This document shows positions 51,671 to 59,846 of a DNA stretch of 64,000 nucleotides, in pieces (positions within the stretch are counted from its first letter, which is position 1; each line of letters opens with the position of its first letter). This DNA is from Eubacterium limosum. Lineage in GTDB: Bacteria > Bacillota > Clostridia > Eubacteriales > Eubacteriaceae. A program made the translations under genes and the position numbers. Location: NCBI RefSeq assembly GCF_000807675.2, contig NZ_CP019962.1, forward strand, positions 1,240,001 to 1,304,000, given 5' to 3'. Under the pieces are notes generated by a model. It did not search any database. It saw only the letters and a program-made list of their open reading frames with translations, and was not told the origin of the DNA.

Positions 51671-53374
51671 ATGGGCTACAAAGAAGTATACCAATTATGG
51701 AAAGATTATCCGGAGCTGAACGCAGACCTGCGGGCTGAGCTTGAGACAATGACCGACGAGGGTGAAATCGAGGACCGTTTTTACCAGGACCTTGAATTTG
51801 GCACTGGCGGGATGCGCGGCAAGATCGGCGCGGGCATTAACCGGATGAATGTTTATATTGTGGCAAAGGCGACCTATGGACTGGGCAAATACCTGCTGGG
51901 GGCAGACCCCAAAAATGCTGAAAAGGGTGTGGCCATCGCCTTTGACTCCAGAAATAAATCGGCTGAATTCGCACAGACCGCCGCGCGTGTGCTGGCGTCC
52001 ATGGGCGTTCAGGCCTACCTGTTTGAAAGCCTGAGACCAACACCAGTGCTGTCCTTCACCGTACGCCACGTGGGCGCTGCTGGCGGGATTGTCATCACCG
52101 CTTCCCACAACCCCAAAGAGTACAACGGCTACAAGGTCTACGGCCCCGATGGCGGCCAGATGGTTTCTCCGGCGGCTGACGAGCTGGTGGCTGAGATTGA
52201 AAAAATTGACAATTATTTTGATATTCCGCTGGCCAATATGCAGACAGCTGTGGAAGACGGCATGATCCAGATCATCGGCAGAGAAGTGGACGACGCTTAC
52301 GCCGCTGCGGTCGAAAATGTGGTAAAGGCGAACCCGGGCAGCGACTTAAAGGTGATTTACACGCCCATCCACGGCAGCGGCAATGTGCCGGTGCGCCGTG
52401 TGCTGGATGACCTCGGCTATAAAAATGTGACAGTGGTGGCTGAGCAGGAACAGCCGGACGGCAGTTTCCCGACGGTTTCCTATCCGAATCCTGAGGAACG
52501 GTCAGTGTTTAACATTGCCATGGAAATGCCTGAAGCCAGGGATGTGGACATCATCATCGGCACCGACCCGGACTGCGACCGTGTGGGCGTGGTCGGACGC
52601 AACGCAGAGGGCGAGTTCGTGGTCTTTACCGGTAACCAGACCGGCGCGCTGCTGGTGGACTATTTCCTCAAGACCCGCACCGGGCTGCCCGACAACAAGG
52701 TGGTCATCAAGACCATTGTGACCAGCGAGCTGGGCGGTATCGTGGCCAAATCCCACGGGGCTGAGGTGGTGGATGTGCTCACCGGCTTTAAATACATCGG
52801 CGAACACATGACAGAATACGAGGCGACCGGCGAAAAGACCTTTGCCTTTGGCTATGAGGAAAGCTATGGCTACCTGGCAGGCAACTACGCCCGCGATAAG
52901 GACGCTGTGCTGGCCTCCGCGCTGGTCTGCGAGATGGCGGATTACTATAAAAAACAGGGGATGACCCTGTACGATGCCCTGGAAGGACTGTACCAGAAAT
53001 TCGGCTACTTTATTGAGGGCATCCAGTCCATGACGCTGGAGGGCATCGAGGGCAAAAAACAGATCGCAAACATCATGGAAAAATTCCGCGCCAACCATTT
53101 CAACACCTTTGCGGATGAAAAGCTGGTGACCTACAATGACTACCAGTCTAAGGAAAGCCTGGATCTGGCGGGCGGCGAAAAATCCGCCATTGACCTGCCA
53201 AAATCCAACGTGCTCAAATTTGTCTTTAACGAAAATTCATGGTACGCCCTGAGACCTTCGGGCACTGAGCCGAAGCTGAAGGTTTACTACTCTGTGACCG
53301 GCAGGAGCCGCGAGAGCGCAGAGGAAAAAATGGAAATTCTGAGAAAAGCGGTTAATGAAATCATCGAGGCCTGA
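51671..53374 (+). CDS. Phosphoglucomutase/phosphomannomutase (alpha-D-phosphohexomutase)
   Basis: Interconverts glucose-6-phosphate and glucose-1-phosphate, feeding GalU. 567 residues, as in Gram-positive PgcA-type enzymes. The phosphoserine loop TASHNPKEYNGYK contains S145; the metal-binding GTDPDCDRVGVV, the sugar-binding GYEESYGY and the phosphate-binding PSGTEPKLKVYY follow in order. ATG behind AAGGAGG. Has its own promoter, separate from galU. Confidence 0.94.
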   Translation: MGYKEVYQLWKDYPELNADLRAELETMTDEGEIEDRFYQDLEFGTGGMRGKIGAGINRMNVYIVAKATYGLGKYLLGADPKNAEKGVAIAFDSRNKSAEFAQTAARVLASMGVQAYLFESLRPTPVLSFTVRHVGAAGGIVITASHNPKEYNGYKVYGPDGGQMVSPAADELVAEIEKIDNYFDIPLANMQTAVEDGMIQIIGREVDDAYAAAVENVVKANPGSDLKVIYTPIHGSGNVPVRRVLDDLGYKNVTVVAEQEQPDGSFPTVSYPNPEERSVFNIAMEMPEARDVDIIIGTDPDCDRVGVVGRNAEGEFVVFTGNQTGALLVDYFLKTRTGLPDNKVVIKTIVTSELGGIVAKSHGAEVVDVLTGFKYIGEHMTEYEATGEKTFAFGYEESYGYLAGNYARDKDAVLASALVCEMADYYKKQGMTLYDALEGLYQKFGYFIEGIQSMTLEGIEGKKQIANIMEKFRANHFNTFADEKLVTYNDYQSKESLDLAGGEKSAIDLPKSNVLKFVFNENSWYALRPSGTEPKLKVYYSVTGRSRESAEEKMEILRKAVNEIIEA

Positions 53375-53402
53375 TCCTTCACCAAACCGGAGGACAGAGC
53401 AG

Positions 53403-53455
53403 CCCCCGGAATCCTGAACACGATGTTTTCGGGATTTCGGGAGGCTTGTTTAAGG
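53403..53455 (+). terminator. Terminator (CCCGAAATCCCGAAAA family)
   Basis: CCCCGGAATCCTGAACA pairs with TGTTTTCGGGATTTCGGG, followed by AGGCTTGTTT. Lies between the phosphoglucomutase and AIM24-like genes; the T-run is short. Confidence 0.65.
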
Positions 53456-53469
53456 AATAGGAGTAAAAA

Positions 53470-54156
53470 ATGAAATATGAAATTATTGGCGATACCCTGC
53501 CGGTTGTAGAGCTTGAGCTGGACCGGGGTGAGCAGATTTATACAGAGTCCGGCGGCATGTCCTGGATGGACCCCTGTTTTGATATGGAAACCAGCACCAG
53601 AGGCGGTGCGCTGAAAGCCATTAAGAGGAGCTTCAGCGGCAATTCGCTATTCCTGACCACCTACACCTGTACGGGCGACAAGGGAAAGATCGCCTTTGCG
53701 TCGTCCTTCCCGGGCAACATCCGGGCAGTGCATCTGGAGGCGGGACAGTCCATCATCTGTGCCAAAACAGCTTTTTTGGCGGCTGAGGAATCTGTAGATT
53801 TCTCAATTTTCTTTAAGAAGAGTGTCAAGACCGGCGTTTTTGGCGGCGCAGGCTTTATCCTCCAGAAGCTCACAGGGCCTGGGCTGGTGTTCCTTGAGCT
53901 CAATGGCAGCACCATTGAGTACAACCTTGAGGAAGGGCAGACCATCAATGTGGATCAGGGACACATCGCTGTGTTCCAGGAAAAGGTGCACTTTGACGTC
54001 ACCCAGGTAAAAGGCGCTAAAAACATCCTGTTCAGCGGCGAGGGCCTGTTCTTTGCCACACTGACCGGCCCGGGGCGGGTTGTGCTTCAGAGCATGCCAG
54101 TGGACAAGCTGGCCAAAGCCCTGATCCCCTATATGCCGACCAGCACCAGCAGCTGA
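53470..54156 (+). CDS. AIM24 / TIGR00266 family protein
   Basis: 228 residues, all-beta, of the family related to mitochondrial AIM24 and bacterial YdjI-like proteins; function is unknown. The typical N-terminus YEIIGDTLPVVELELDRGE, ESGGMSWMDP, the Gly-rich GGAGFILQKLTGPGLVFLE and terminal TLTGPGRVVLQSMP repeat pattern are present. ATG behind ATAGGAG. No membrane segment. Confidence 0.88.
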   Translation: MKYEIIGDTLPVVELELDRGEQIYTESGGMSWMDPCFDMETSTRGGALKAIKRSFSGNSLFLTTYTCTGDKGKIAFASSFPGNIRAVHLEAGQSIICAKTAFLAAEESVDFSIFFKKSVKTGVFGGAGFILQKLTGPGLVFLELNGSTIEYNLEEGQTINVDQGHIAVFQEKVHFDVTQVKGAKNILFSGEGLFFATLTGPGRVVLQSMPVDKLAKALIPYMPTSTSS

Positions 54157-54170
54157 GGCTGAAAAGATAA

Positions 54171-54204
54171 GAATCCATTCCCGCAAAGGGGTGGATTTTT
54201 TTGT
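54171..54204 (+). terminator. Terminator after AIM24-like gene
   Basis: AATCCATTCCC pairs with GGGGTGGATT around GCAAA, followed by TTTTTTTGTTTTT. Confidence 0.85.
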
Positions 54205-54262
54205 TTTTATCCGGGCGGTGTGGTAAAATGAAGTAAATGAAGGAAAGGAAAAATGTGCGGAA

Positions 54263-54889
54263 ATGAGAGAAATGGTGGTTATAGGAACAGGCCTTGCTGG
54301 CAGAGTGATCGCGGACGCTTTGAGAGGGCCTGAGGTCACCTTGGCAGGCTTCCTGAGTGCGGACCTGCCCCCGGACGGCTGGCCCTATCCGGTGCTGGGA
54401 GCACCGGAGGATGCCCCAGGCCTTTCCAGGGATGGCAGGGGCTTTATTGTGGCAGCGGACAGCCTGAAAGACCGCGAGGCTGTGGTCAGGGCTTTTCCGG
54501 AGCTCGGCTATCAGGCGGTAATCCATCCGGCGGCCCATGTGGCAGCGGACGCGGTGGTAGAGCCCGGCGCCTATATCGGAGCCGGCGCTGTTGTGGGGAC
54601 TGGCGCGTCGATCGGTGCTCACAGCGTCATCGGAGAGGGCAGTATCGTCGGGGCTCTGAGCCGGATCGAGCCCTATTGTGAGCTGCTGGCCCGGGTCAAT
54701 ATCGGCCATGAGGTTACAGTGAAGGACCACACCTTTATCGGTCACAGCGCCACGCTCAAGGATAAGATTACCATTGCCGCAGGTACGGTGATTCAAACGG
54801 GCGAGATTGTGGTAAAAGATATGGTGATGAAAATGGTCTACAAACGCGGGGCTTGGATTTATAAAGAGAATGAAGTGCCGAAGGAATGA
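54263..54889 (+). CDS. NeuD/PglD-like sugar O/N-acyltransferase
   Basis: 208 residues. A Rossmann-like N-terminal PglD_N domain (MREMVVIGTGLAGRVIADAL) leads to a left-handed beta-helix of hexapeptide repeats (about 90-195: VEPGAYIGAGAVVGTGASIG, AHSVIGEGSIVG, VKDHTFIGHSATLKDK). The family acetylates sialic acids or bacillosamine-type sugars. The His base expected in NeuD/PglD may be that of NIGHEVTV. Its substrate is not clear, but a surface glycan precursor is likely. The stop overlaps the start of the DUF523-Ddl gene (ATGA). Confidence 0.85.
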   Translation: MREMVVIGTGLAGRVIADALRGPEVTLAGFLSADLPPDGWPYPVLGAPEDAPGLSRDGRGFIVAADSLKDREAVVRAFPELGYQAVIHPAAHVAADAVVEPGAYIGAGAVVGTGASIGAHSVIGEGSIVGALSRIEPYCELLARVNIGHEVTVKDHTFIGHSATLKDKITIAAGTVIQTGEIVVKDMVMKMVYKRGAWIYKENEVPKE

Positions 54890-56415
54890 GAGCAGATAAA
54901 ATGAAAAGGGCGGAGCTCGTCATCAGCGCTTGCCTGGCCGGGGAGGCCTGCCGTTACGACGGCCGGGACAACCTGGTGCCCGAGCTCAGGGCGCTGGTGG
55001 AGGAAGGAAAGGCAGTGACCATTTGTCCGGAATGCCTGGGCGGACTGGAAATTCCCCGAAAACCCTGTGAAATTAGGGTAGTCAAAGGGGAAAGGAAAGT
55101 GTATAATGTAAAAAATGAAGATTTAACGAACGCCTTTAAAAAAGGGGCGGAAAAAGCGTTATCCCTTGCCAGGAATGCGGGCGCGCGGCTGGCGGTGCTC
55201 AAGGCAAAGAGCCCCTCCTGCGGGTGCGGCTGTGTCTATGACGGCAGTTTCCATAAACGGCTGGTGCCTGGAAATGGCATAACAGCGGAGCTGTTCCTGC
55301 AAAACGGCCTGACGGTCATGACAGAGCAGGAGTGGCTGACGCAAAAATTTAAGGAGGAATCCATTATGGAGAAAAAGATTAATTTAGGCATTGTATTCGG
55401 TGGACAGTCTGGCGAACATGAGGTGTCACGCGCCTCGGCCTGCAATGTCATTGAAGTGATTGACAAAGAAAAATACGATATTACCCTGATCGGCATCACC
55501 AAAAACGGTGACTGGAAGGTCTACACCGGGGACTATAAAAACATTAAGGACGGCTCCTGGGAGCAGGATACGGACAAAATCCACGCGGATTTTTCCATTT
55601 TCCACGATCCCATTATCCAGGATGTGGATGTGTTCTTCCCCGTGCTTCACGGACCAATGGGCGAGGACGGCACCATCCAGGGCCTCTTTGAGCTGATGAA
55701 CAAGCCTTATGTGGGCTGCGGTGTGCTGGCTTCCGCTGCTGGCATGGACAAGGTGGCCTCCAAAATGCTTTTTGAGAGCGCTGGCATCCCAGTGGGCCCA
55801 TATGTTTACTTCAAACGCAGAGACTGGGAAAAGGATCCGGACCGCATCATCGATGACATCGCAGGCCGGGGCTTCCCGGTATTTATCAAGCCCTCCAACA
55901 TGGGCTCCAGCGTCGGCATCAGCAAGGCGCATAATAGGGAAGAATTCATCGACGGCGTCAACGAAGCGCTCCGTTACGATCATAAAATCGTGGTTGAAGG
56001 CTTCCTGAACGCACGGGAAATTGAATGTGCGGTTCTGGAAGAAAACGGTGAGATCAAAGCAGCGATTCCTGGCGAAGTGGTCGCCTCCAAGGAATTTTAC
56101 GATTATGAAGCAAAATACAGCGACAACCAGGACTCCAAAATCGTGATCCCTGCACAGATCAGCGACGCTTTGCTCGAGAAAATCCGCGAATACGCCATCA
56201 AGGCCTTTGAGGTGATTGACGGCAGCAGCCTCAGCCGTGTAGATTTCTTTGTGACCCGCGCGACCTACAACATTTATATCAATGAAATCAACACCATGCC
56301 AGGCTTTACCAATATCAGCATGTACCCGAAAATGTGGGAGAACATGGGCGTTTCTTACGCTGAGCTGGTTGAAAAGCTGATCCAGGGCGCTGCGGTTAAG
56401 CGTGTCAACAACTAA
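54886..56415 (+). CDS. DUF523 domain fused in frame to D-alanine--D-alanine ligase
   Basis: 509 residues without a stop between two normally separate genes. Residues about 5-155 are a DUF523 protein (LVISACLAGEACRYDGRDN, CPECLGGLEIPRKPCEI, AKSPSCGCG). Residues 161-509 are a complete Ddl ATP-grasp ligase that makes D-Ala-D-Ala for peptidoglycan (VFGGQSGEHEVSRASACN, LHGPMGEDGTIQG, KPSNMGSSVGISKA, EINTMPGFT). An internal in-frame ATG at 55366 stands 8 bases after AAGGAGG (55351-55357), so free Ddl of 349 residues (55366-56415) is probably made too. Either a real fusion with internal start, or loss of a short spacer and stop. First Met may be 54886 or 54901. Confidence 0.88.
   Translation: MRADKMKRAELVISACLAGEACRYDGRDNLVPELRALVEEGKAVTICPECLGGLEIPRKPCEIRVVKGERKVYNVKNEDLTNAFKKGAEKALSLARNAGARLAVLKAKSPSCGCGCVYDGSFHKRLVPGNGITAELFLQNGLTVMTEQEWLTQKFKEESIMEKKINLGIVFGGQSGEHEVSRASACNVIEVIDKEKYDITLIGITKNGDWKVYTGDYKNIKDGSWEQDTDKIHADFSIFHDPIIQDVDVFFPVLHGPMGEDGTIQGLFELMNKPYVGCGVLASAAGMDKVASKMLFESAGIPVGPYVYFKRRDWEKDPDRIIDDIAGRGFPVFIKPSNMGSSVGISKAHNREEFIDGVNEALRYDHKIVVEGFLNAREIECAVLEENGEIKAAIPGEVVASKEFYDYEAKYSDNQDSKIVIPAQISDALLEKIREYAIKAFEVIDGSSLSRVDFFVTRATYNIYINEINTMPGFTNISMYPKMWENMGVSYAELVEKLIQGAAVKRVNN
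55366..56415 (+). CDS. ddl: D-alanine--D-alanine ligase (internal start product)
   Basis: The strong internal site AAGGAGG and ATG (MEKKINLGIVFGGQSGEHEV) would give a free ligase of normal length (349 residues). ATP-grasp features include KPSNMGSSVGIS, VEGFLNAREIECAVLE and the metal-binding NEINTMPGFT. Listed separately because this start looks more like a true gene start than the upstream one. Confidence 0.8.
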   Translation: MEKKINLGIVFGGQSGEHEVSRASACNVIEVIDKEKYDITLIGITKNGDWKVYTGDYKNIKDGSWEQDTDKIHADFSIFHDPIIQDVDVFFPVLHGPMGEDGTIQGLFELMNKPYVGCGVLASAAGMDKVASKMLFESAGIPVGPYVYFKRRDWEKDPDRIIDDIAGRGFPVFIKPSNMGSSVGISKAHNREEFIDGVNEALRYDHKIVVEGFLNAREIECAVLEENGEIKAAIPGEVVASKEFYDYEAKYSDNQDSKIVIPAQISDALLEKIREYAIKAFEVIDGSSLSRVDFFVTRATYNIYINEINTMPGFTNISMYPKMWENMGVSYAELVEKLIQGAAVKRVNN

Positions 56416-56469
56416 TTGCAGATTATTTAAGAAAATCCTTGAAAAATAAAGCCATAAATGATTTAATAG

Positions 56470-56568
56470 AGACACTAAAGTTAAAAGTGTACAAAGCGCG
56501 AAGCAAGGTGCCTCCGGGTAGCGGCTTCCTGCTGTGCAGCAGCCTGAAAAGTTTGTAACGATTCGGAG
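56470..56568 (+). promoter_or_regulatory. Structured leader of the DUF1934 gene
   Basis: ACACT-aaagttaaa-AGTGT is followed by a ~65-base domain closed by ACAAA/TTTGT with an inner CTGCTG-tg-CAGCAG hairpin and a GCC/GGC pairing. No T-run. Class unknown. Confidence 0.4.
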
Positions 56569-56577
56569 GTGATTGTT

Positions 56578-57024
56578 GTGACAGATGATGAAAGAAAAAA
56601 AGTATGGCTTTCGATTACTGGAATCGTGAGCGATCAGCACCGTAGTGAGGATAAGATGGAGTTTTCAACCGAAGGCGATATGTATAAGGAAAAAAACATC
56701 TCTTGTCTGACCTATAAAGAATCTGAGGTCTCCGGCATGGAGGGCACCACCACCACTGTGAAGGTGGAGGGCGGTAAGATTTCCGTGATCCGCCTGGGCT
56801 CAGTAAACTCACTCATGGAATTTGAAGAGGGCAAGCGCAATGTGACGCTCTATTCCACCCCCTATGGTGACATTGCCATGGGCATCTTTACCAAGGGTGT
56901 GAACATTGCCTACAACGACCGGAAGGACCCGGTCAATGTCAAGGTCGATTATGCCATCGAGGTTGAGGGAATGACCAATACAGAAAATACGCTGGACATT
57001 CGGATCAGTAATTATAAAAACTAA
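56578..57024 (+). CDS. DUF1934 (YwiB-like) beta-barrel protein
   Basis: 148 residues from the GTG at 56578, which is 8 bases after CGGAGG. DUF1934 proteins are small calycin-like beta barrels of unknown function common in Firmicutes, usually next to argS as here. Visible family segments are TYKESEVSGMEGTTTTVKVE and RNVTLYSTPYGDIAMGIFTK. Not a membrane protein. Confidence 0.87.
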   Translation: MTDDERKKVWLSITGIVSDQHRSEDKMEFSTEGDMYKEKNISCLTYKESEVSGMEGTTTTVKVEGGKISVIRLGSVNSLMEFEEGKRNVTLYSTPYGDIAMGIFTKGVNIAYNDRKDPVNVKVDYAIEVEGMTNTENTLDIRISNYKN

Positions 57025-57028
57025 GAAA

Positions 57029-57056
57029 AAAGGGCGAACGCTGTTCGCCCTTTCTA
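57029..57056 (+). terminator. Terminator between DUF1934 gene and argS
   Basis: AAAGGGCGAAC-gct-GTTCGCCCTTT is a perfect stem, followed by CTAG rather than a long T-run. Probably a partial terminator. Confidence 0.75.
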
Positions 57057-57147
57057 GTTGATAGTTTATTATGGATAATGGATAGTTAAGGTACAAATTT
57101 GCCAAGCAATTTTGTACCATAACTATACACTGTCAACTATCAACTAT
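57056..57147. repeat. AGTTGATAGT-ended palindromic element, copy C
   Basis: The left end TAGTTGATAGT and right end TCAACTATCAACTA are inverted; GGTACAAATTTGCC and GGCAAG...TTTTGTACC form the core hairpin. About 92 bp, shorter than copies A and B. It lies in the argS 5' region. Confidence 0.7.
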
Positions 57148-57169
57148 TCATTGAATTTTGGAGGCTATT

Positions 57170-58861
57170 ATGTATATCAGAGAAAAAATTGAAAACCAAA
57201 TAAAGGCGCTCATTGCGGCATCTGTGGACGCTGCCATGGAAGCCGGCGACTTCTCTGTCGAAGCGCTGCCGGAGATTTATCTGGAGGTGCCCCGCGAGAA
57301 GGAACACGGCGAATACGCCACCAATATTGCCATGCAGCTGCCAAAGCAGGCTCACAAAGCGCCGCGTGTGATTGCTGAGAGCATTGTGCGCCATATGGAC
57401 ATTGACAACTCCTACGTGGAGGTCGTTGAGATTGCCGGACCGGGCTTTATCAACTTTAAGCTCAAGTCCGACTGGGTGTATGAGGTGCTGCTGGAAATTG
57501 AAACCATGCAGGAAAACTACGGGAAAACCGGAGGCAACGCCGGAAAAAGATACAACCTTGAGTTCATATCTGCCAATCCGACAGGCCCAATGCACATGGG
57601 GAACGCCCGCGGCGGTGCTATCGGGGATATTCTCGCCGCCATTGCAGAGTGGACGGGCTATGATGTGACCCGCGAGTTCTACGTCAACGACGCTGGCAAC
57701 CAGATCGCCAAGTTCGGGGATTCACTGGACGCGCGTTTCCGCCAGCTCATGGGCGAGGACATTCCTTTCCCGGAGGACGGCTATCAGGGCAATGACATCC
57801 GTGTGCACATGGAGGAATTCATCGACCAGGAGGGTGGCGCAGAAGCCTGCAAAAAATATCTGGCCATGGACGAGACTGAGCGAAAAGACGTTCTTGTCGA
57901 CTATGCCCTTGAAAAGAACCTGAAAAAAATGCACGCCGACCTTGAAAAATACGGCATCCATTATGATATCTGGTTCTCTGAGCAGAGCCTTTACGACCAG
58001 GGCGCCATCGAATCGGCCCTGAAAATTTTACAGGACAGCGGCGCGGTCTATGAAAAGGAAGGGGCCCTGTGGTTTACCACCAGCGAGTTCGGCTGTGAAA
58101 AGGACGATGTCCTTGTGCGTCAGAACGGACTGCCCACCTATTTTATGGGGGATATTGCCTACCACCTGAACAAATTTAAGACCCGCGGCTTCGACCGCTG
58201 TATCAATGTCTGGGGCGCCGACCACCATGGCCATATCGCACGCTTAAAGGCCGCCATGCAGGCTGCCGGTGTGAACCCGGACCATTTGGAAATTGTCATC
58301 ATGCAGCTTGTGCGTCTCATGCGTGACGGCGAAATCGCGCGTATGTCCAAGCGCAAGGGCGAAATGATTACCCTGACCGACCTGATTGAGGAGGTTGGCC
58401 GCGATGCTGCCCGCTTCCTGTTTAACATGCGCTCACCGGACAGCCATCTGGATTTCGATCTGGATCTGGCCATCGAGCAGTCCAATGAAAACCCGGTATT
58501 CTATGTTCAGTACGCCCATGCCCGCATCTGCAGTATCCTGCGCCAGATGGCAGAGGACAAAAATACCGAAGGGCCGGCCAACCTGACCCTGCTCAGGGAA
58601 AAGGAAGAGCTTACTCTGCTGGATATGCTGTCAAACCTGCCAAACGAGATCATCGTGGCTGAGGAAAAGATGGACCCGAGCCGGATCACCCACTACGCCA
58701 TGGATCTGGCCGCTGCGTTCCACAGCTTCTACAACGCCTGCCGCGTGCGCGTGGAGGATATCGAGCTGATGAAAGCACGTCGGACCCTGATCAAGGGAAC
58801 CAAGCAGGTACTGGCCAATGTCCTGGGGATCCTGGGTATTGACGCGCCGGAAAGAATGTAA
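57170..58861 (+). CDS. argS: Arginyl-tRNA synthetase
   Basis: Class I aminoacyl-tRNA synthetase. 563 residues from the ATG at 57170 (MYIREKIENQIKAL) behind TTGGAGG. The N-terminal Add-1 tRNA-recognition domain is followed by the HIGH-like PTGPMHMGNARGG, the family WGADHHGHIARL and the KMSKS-like RMSKRKGE, and the DALR anticodon-binding domain with YVQYAHARICSILRQM. ATG of tcdA overlaps its stop. Confidence 0.96.
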   Translation: MYIREKIENQIKALIAASVDAAMEAGDFSVEALPEIYLEVPREKEHGEYATNIAMQLPKQAHKAPRVIAESIVRHMDIDNSYVEVVEIAGPGFINFKLKSDWVYEVLLEIETMQENYGKTGGNAGKRYNLEFISANPTGPMHMGNARGGAIGDILAAIAEWTGYDVTREFYVNDAGNQIAKFGDSLDARFRQLMGEDIPFPEDGYQGNDIRVHMEEFIDQEGGAEACKKYLAMDETERKDVLVDYALEKNLKKMHADLEKYGIHYDIWFSEQSLYDQGAIESALKILQDSGAVYEKEGALWFTTSEFGCEKDDVLVRQNGLPTYFMGDIAYHLNKFKTRGFDRCINVWGADHHGHIARLKAAMQAAGVNPDHLEIVIMQLVRLMRDGEIARMSKRKGEMITLTDLIEEVGRDAARFLFNMRSPDSHLDFDLDLAIEQSNENPVFYVQYAHARICSILRQMAEDKNTEGPANLTLLREKEELTLLDMLSNLPNEIIVAEEKMDPSRITHYAMDLAAAFHSFYNACRVRVEDIELMKARRTLIKGTKQVLANVLGILGIDAPERM

Positions 58862-59541
58862 TGGCAACACAGTTTGACCGAACGGCCCTTGTCCTTGGTG
58901 ACGAGGGCCTTAAAAAGTTGCAGAACGCCCGGGTGATCCTGTTTGGCGTGGGCGGCGTCGGGTCCTTTACCGCAGAGGCGCTCATCCGGGCGGGGGTGGG
59001 CAGCCTGACCCTGGTGGATAAGGACGTGGTGGACATCACCAACCTCAACCGCCAGCTCATCGCCCTGCATTCTACCATCGGCCGCGTTAAGGTCGAGGTG
59101 GCCGCGGAGCGGCTGAGGGACATCAACCCAGCGGCAGAGATCATCCCGCTGCACCAGTGCTTTCTACCGGAGAACGCCGAGGATTTCGAGCTGGAAACTT
59201 ATGATTACGTCATTGACGCCATCGACATGGTCACCGCCAAGCTGGCTTTGATCTGCGCGTGTCAGGAAAAAGGTATTCCCGTGCTTTCAAGCATGGGCAC
59301 CGGCAATAAGCTGGACCCCTCTCGCTTCGAGATCACCGACATTTACAAAACCTCGGTCTGCCCGCTGGCAAAGGTGATGCGCCGGGAGCTGAAGGCCCGG
59401 GGCATCAGAAAGCTGAAGGTGCTCTACTCAAAGGAAGTACCTGCCCTGAAGTGCACCCCGCCGGGCAGCGTGAGTTTCGTGCCTTCCGTAGCCGGCCTGA
59501 TGATTGCCGGGGAGGTGACGCGGAGTCTGGCTGGGCTTTAG
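58861..59541 (+). CDS. tcdA: tRNA threonylcarbamoyladenosine dehydratase
   Basis: ThiF/E1-like enzyme that cyclises t6A to ct6A in tRNA. 226 residues. The ATP-binding FGVGGVGSF is at about 24-32; DKDVVDITNLNRQ and VIDAIDMVTAKLALICAC follow; the C-terminal TSVCPLAKVMRRELKARGI and PPGSVSFVPSVAGL are typical of the TcdA/CsdL branch. It starts one base into the argS stop, so both are co-transcribed; tsaC in the same window acts earlier on the same nucleoside. Confidence 0.92.
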   Translation: MATQFDRTALVLGDEGLKKLQNARVILFGVGGVGSFTAEALIRAGVGSLTLVDKDVVDITNLNRQLIALHSTIGRVKVEVAAERLRDINPAAEIIPLHQCFLPENAEDFELETYDYVIDAIDMVTAKLALICACQEKGIPVLSSMGTGNKLDPSRFEITDIYKTSVCPLAKVMRRELKARGIRKLKVLYSKEVPALKCTPPGSVSFVPSVAGLMIAGEVTRSLAGL

Positions 59542-59544
59542 ATC

Positions 59545-59808
59545 TTTCAACCCGTATCGCGGCGATACGGGTTGTTTTTTTAGATACGGTGTGGAACGCG
59601 CCGTACCTCTTGGAGGAAGGAGCCGAAGTCCGAGACTGCGCCTTTTATCCAGATAAGAAAAAAGGTCCAGGCGCTGTGGGTGACGGACAGAAATCGTGCC
59701 GTTTTATCGGAGCAGCCGGACATTGGAGAGCAGAGAGGTTTGCGTTATAAAGGGAAGGTGTTGTTGGGAGGTTGAAGCCCGCAGAACGCTTTTTTCTTCC
59801 TTAGGTAA
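59545..59808 (+). repeat. Tandem unit 1: terminator plus ~230-bp conserved stretch
   Basis: About 264 bp that recur almost unchanged 302 bp later. After the terminator come GATACGGTGTGGAACGCGCC, TTGGAGGAAGGAGCCGAAG, a TATCCAGATAAG-centred hairpin and GGAGAGCAGAGAGGTTTGCG, ending in TTGAAGCCCGCAGAACGC and T-rich sequence. No convincing gene; frames are open over parts of it but the differences between units do not favour synonymous changes. Confidence 0.8.
59548..59580 (+). terminator. tcdA terminator (AACCCGTATCG stem)
   Basis: AACCCGTATCGC-g-GCGATACGGGTT followed by GTTTTTTTA: a textbook terminator, forming the 5' part of tandem unit 1. Confidence 0.92.
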
Positions 59809-59846
59809 AAGGCTTTGTCTCTTGGATTTTTAAACTTTCCTGACCA

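Noticed and set aside
59590-59640. T-box leader
   Set aside because: GGTGTGGAACGCG loosely resembles the T-box GGGTGGAACCGCG sequence, but there is no specifier stem and no aminoacyl-tRNA or amino-acid gene downstream.
59451-59750. 99-codon frame over the end of tcdA and tandem unit 1
   Set aside because: Starts inside tcdA in another frame; the second unit does not preserve a gene-like pattern of substitutions.
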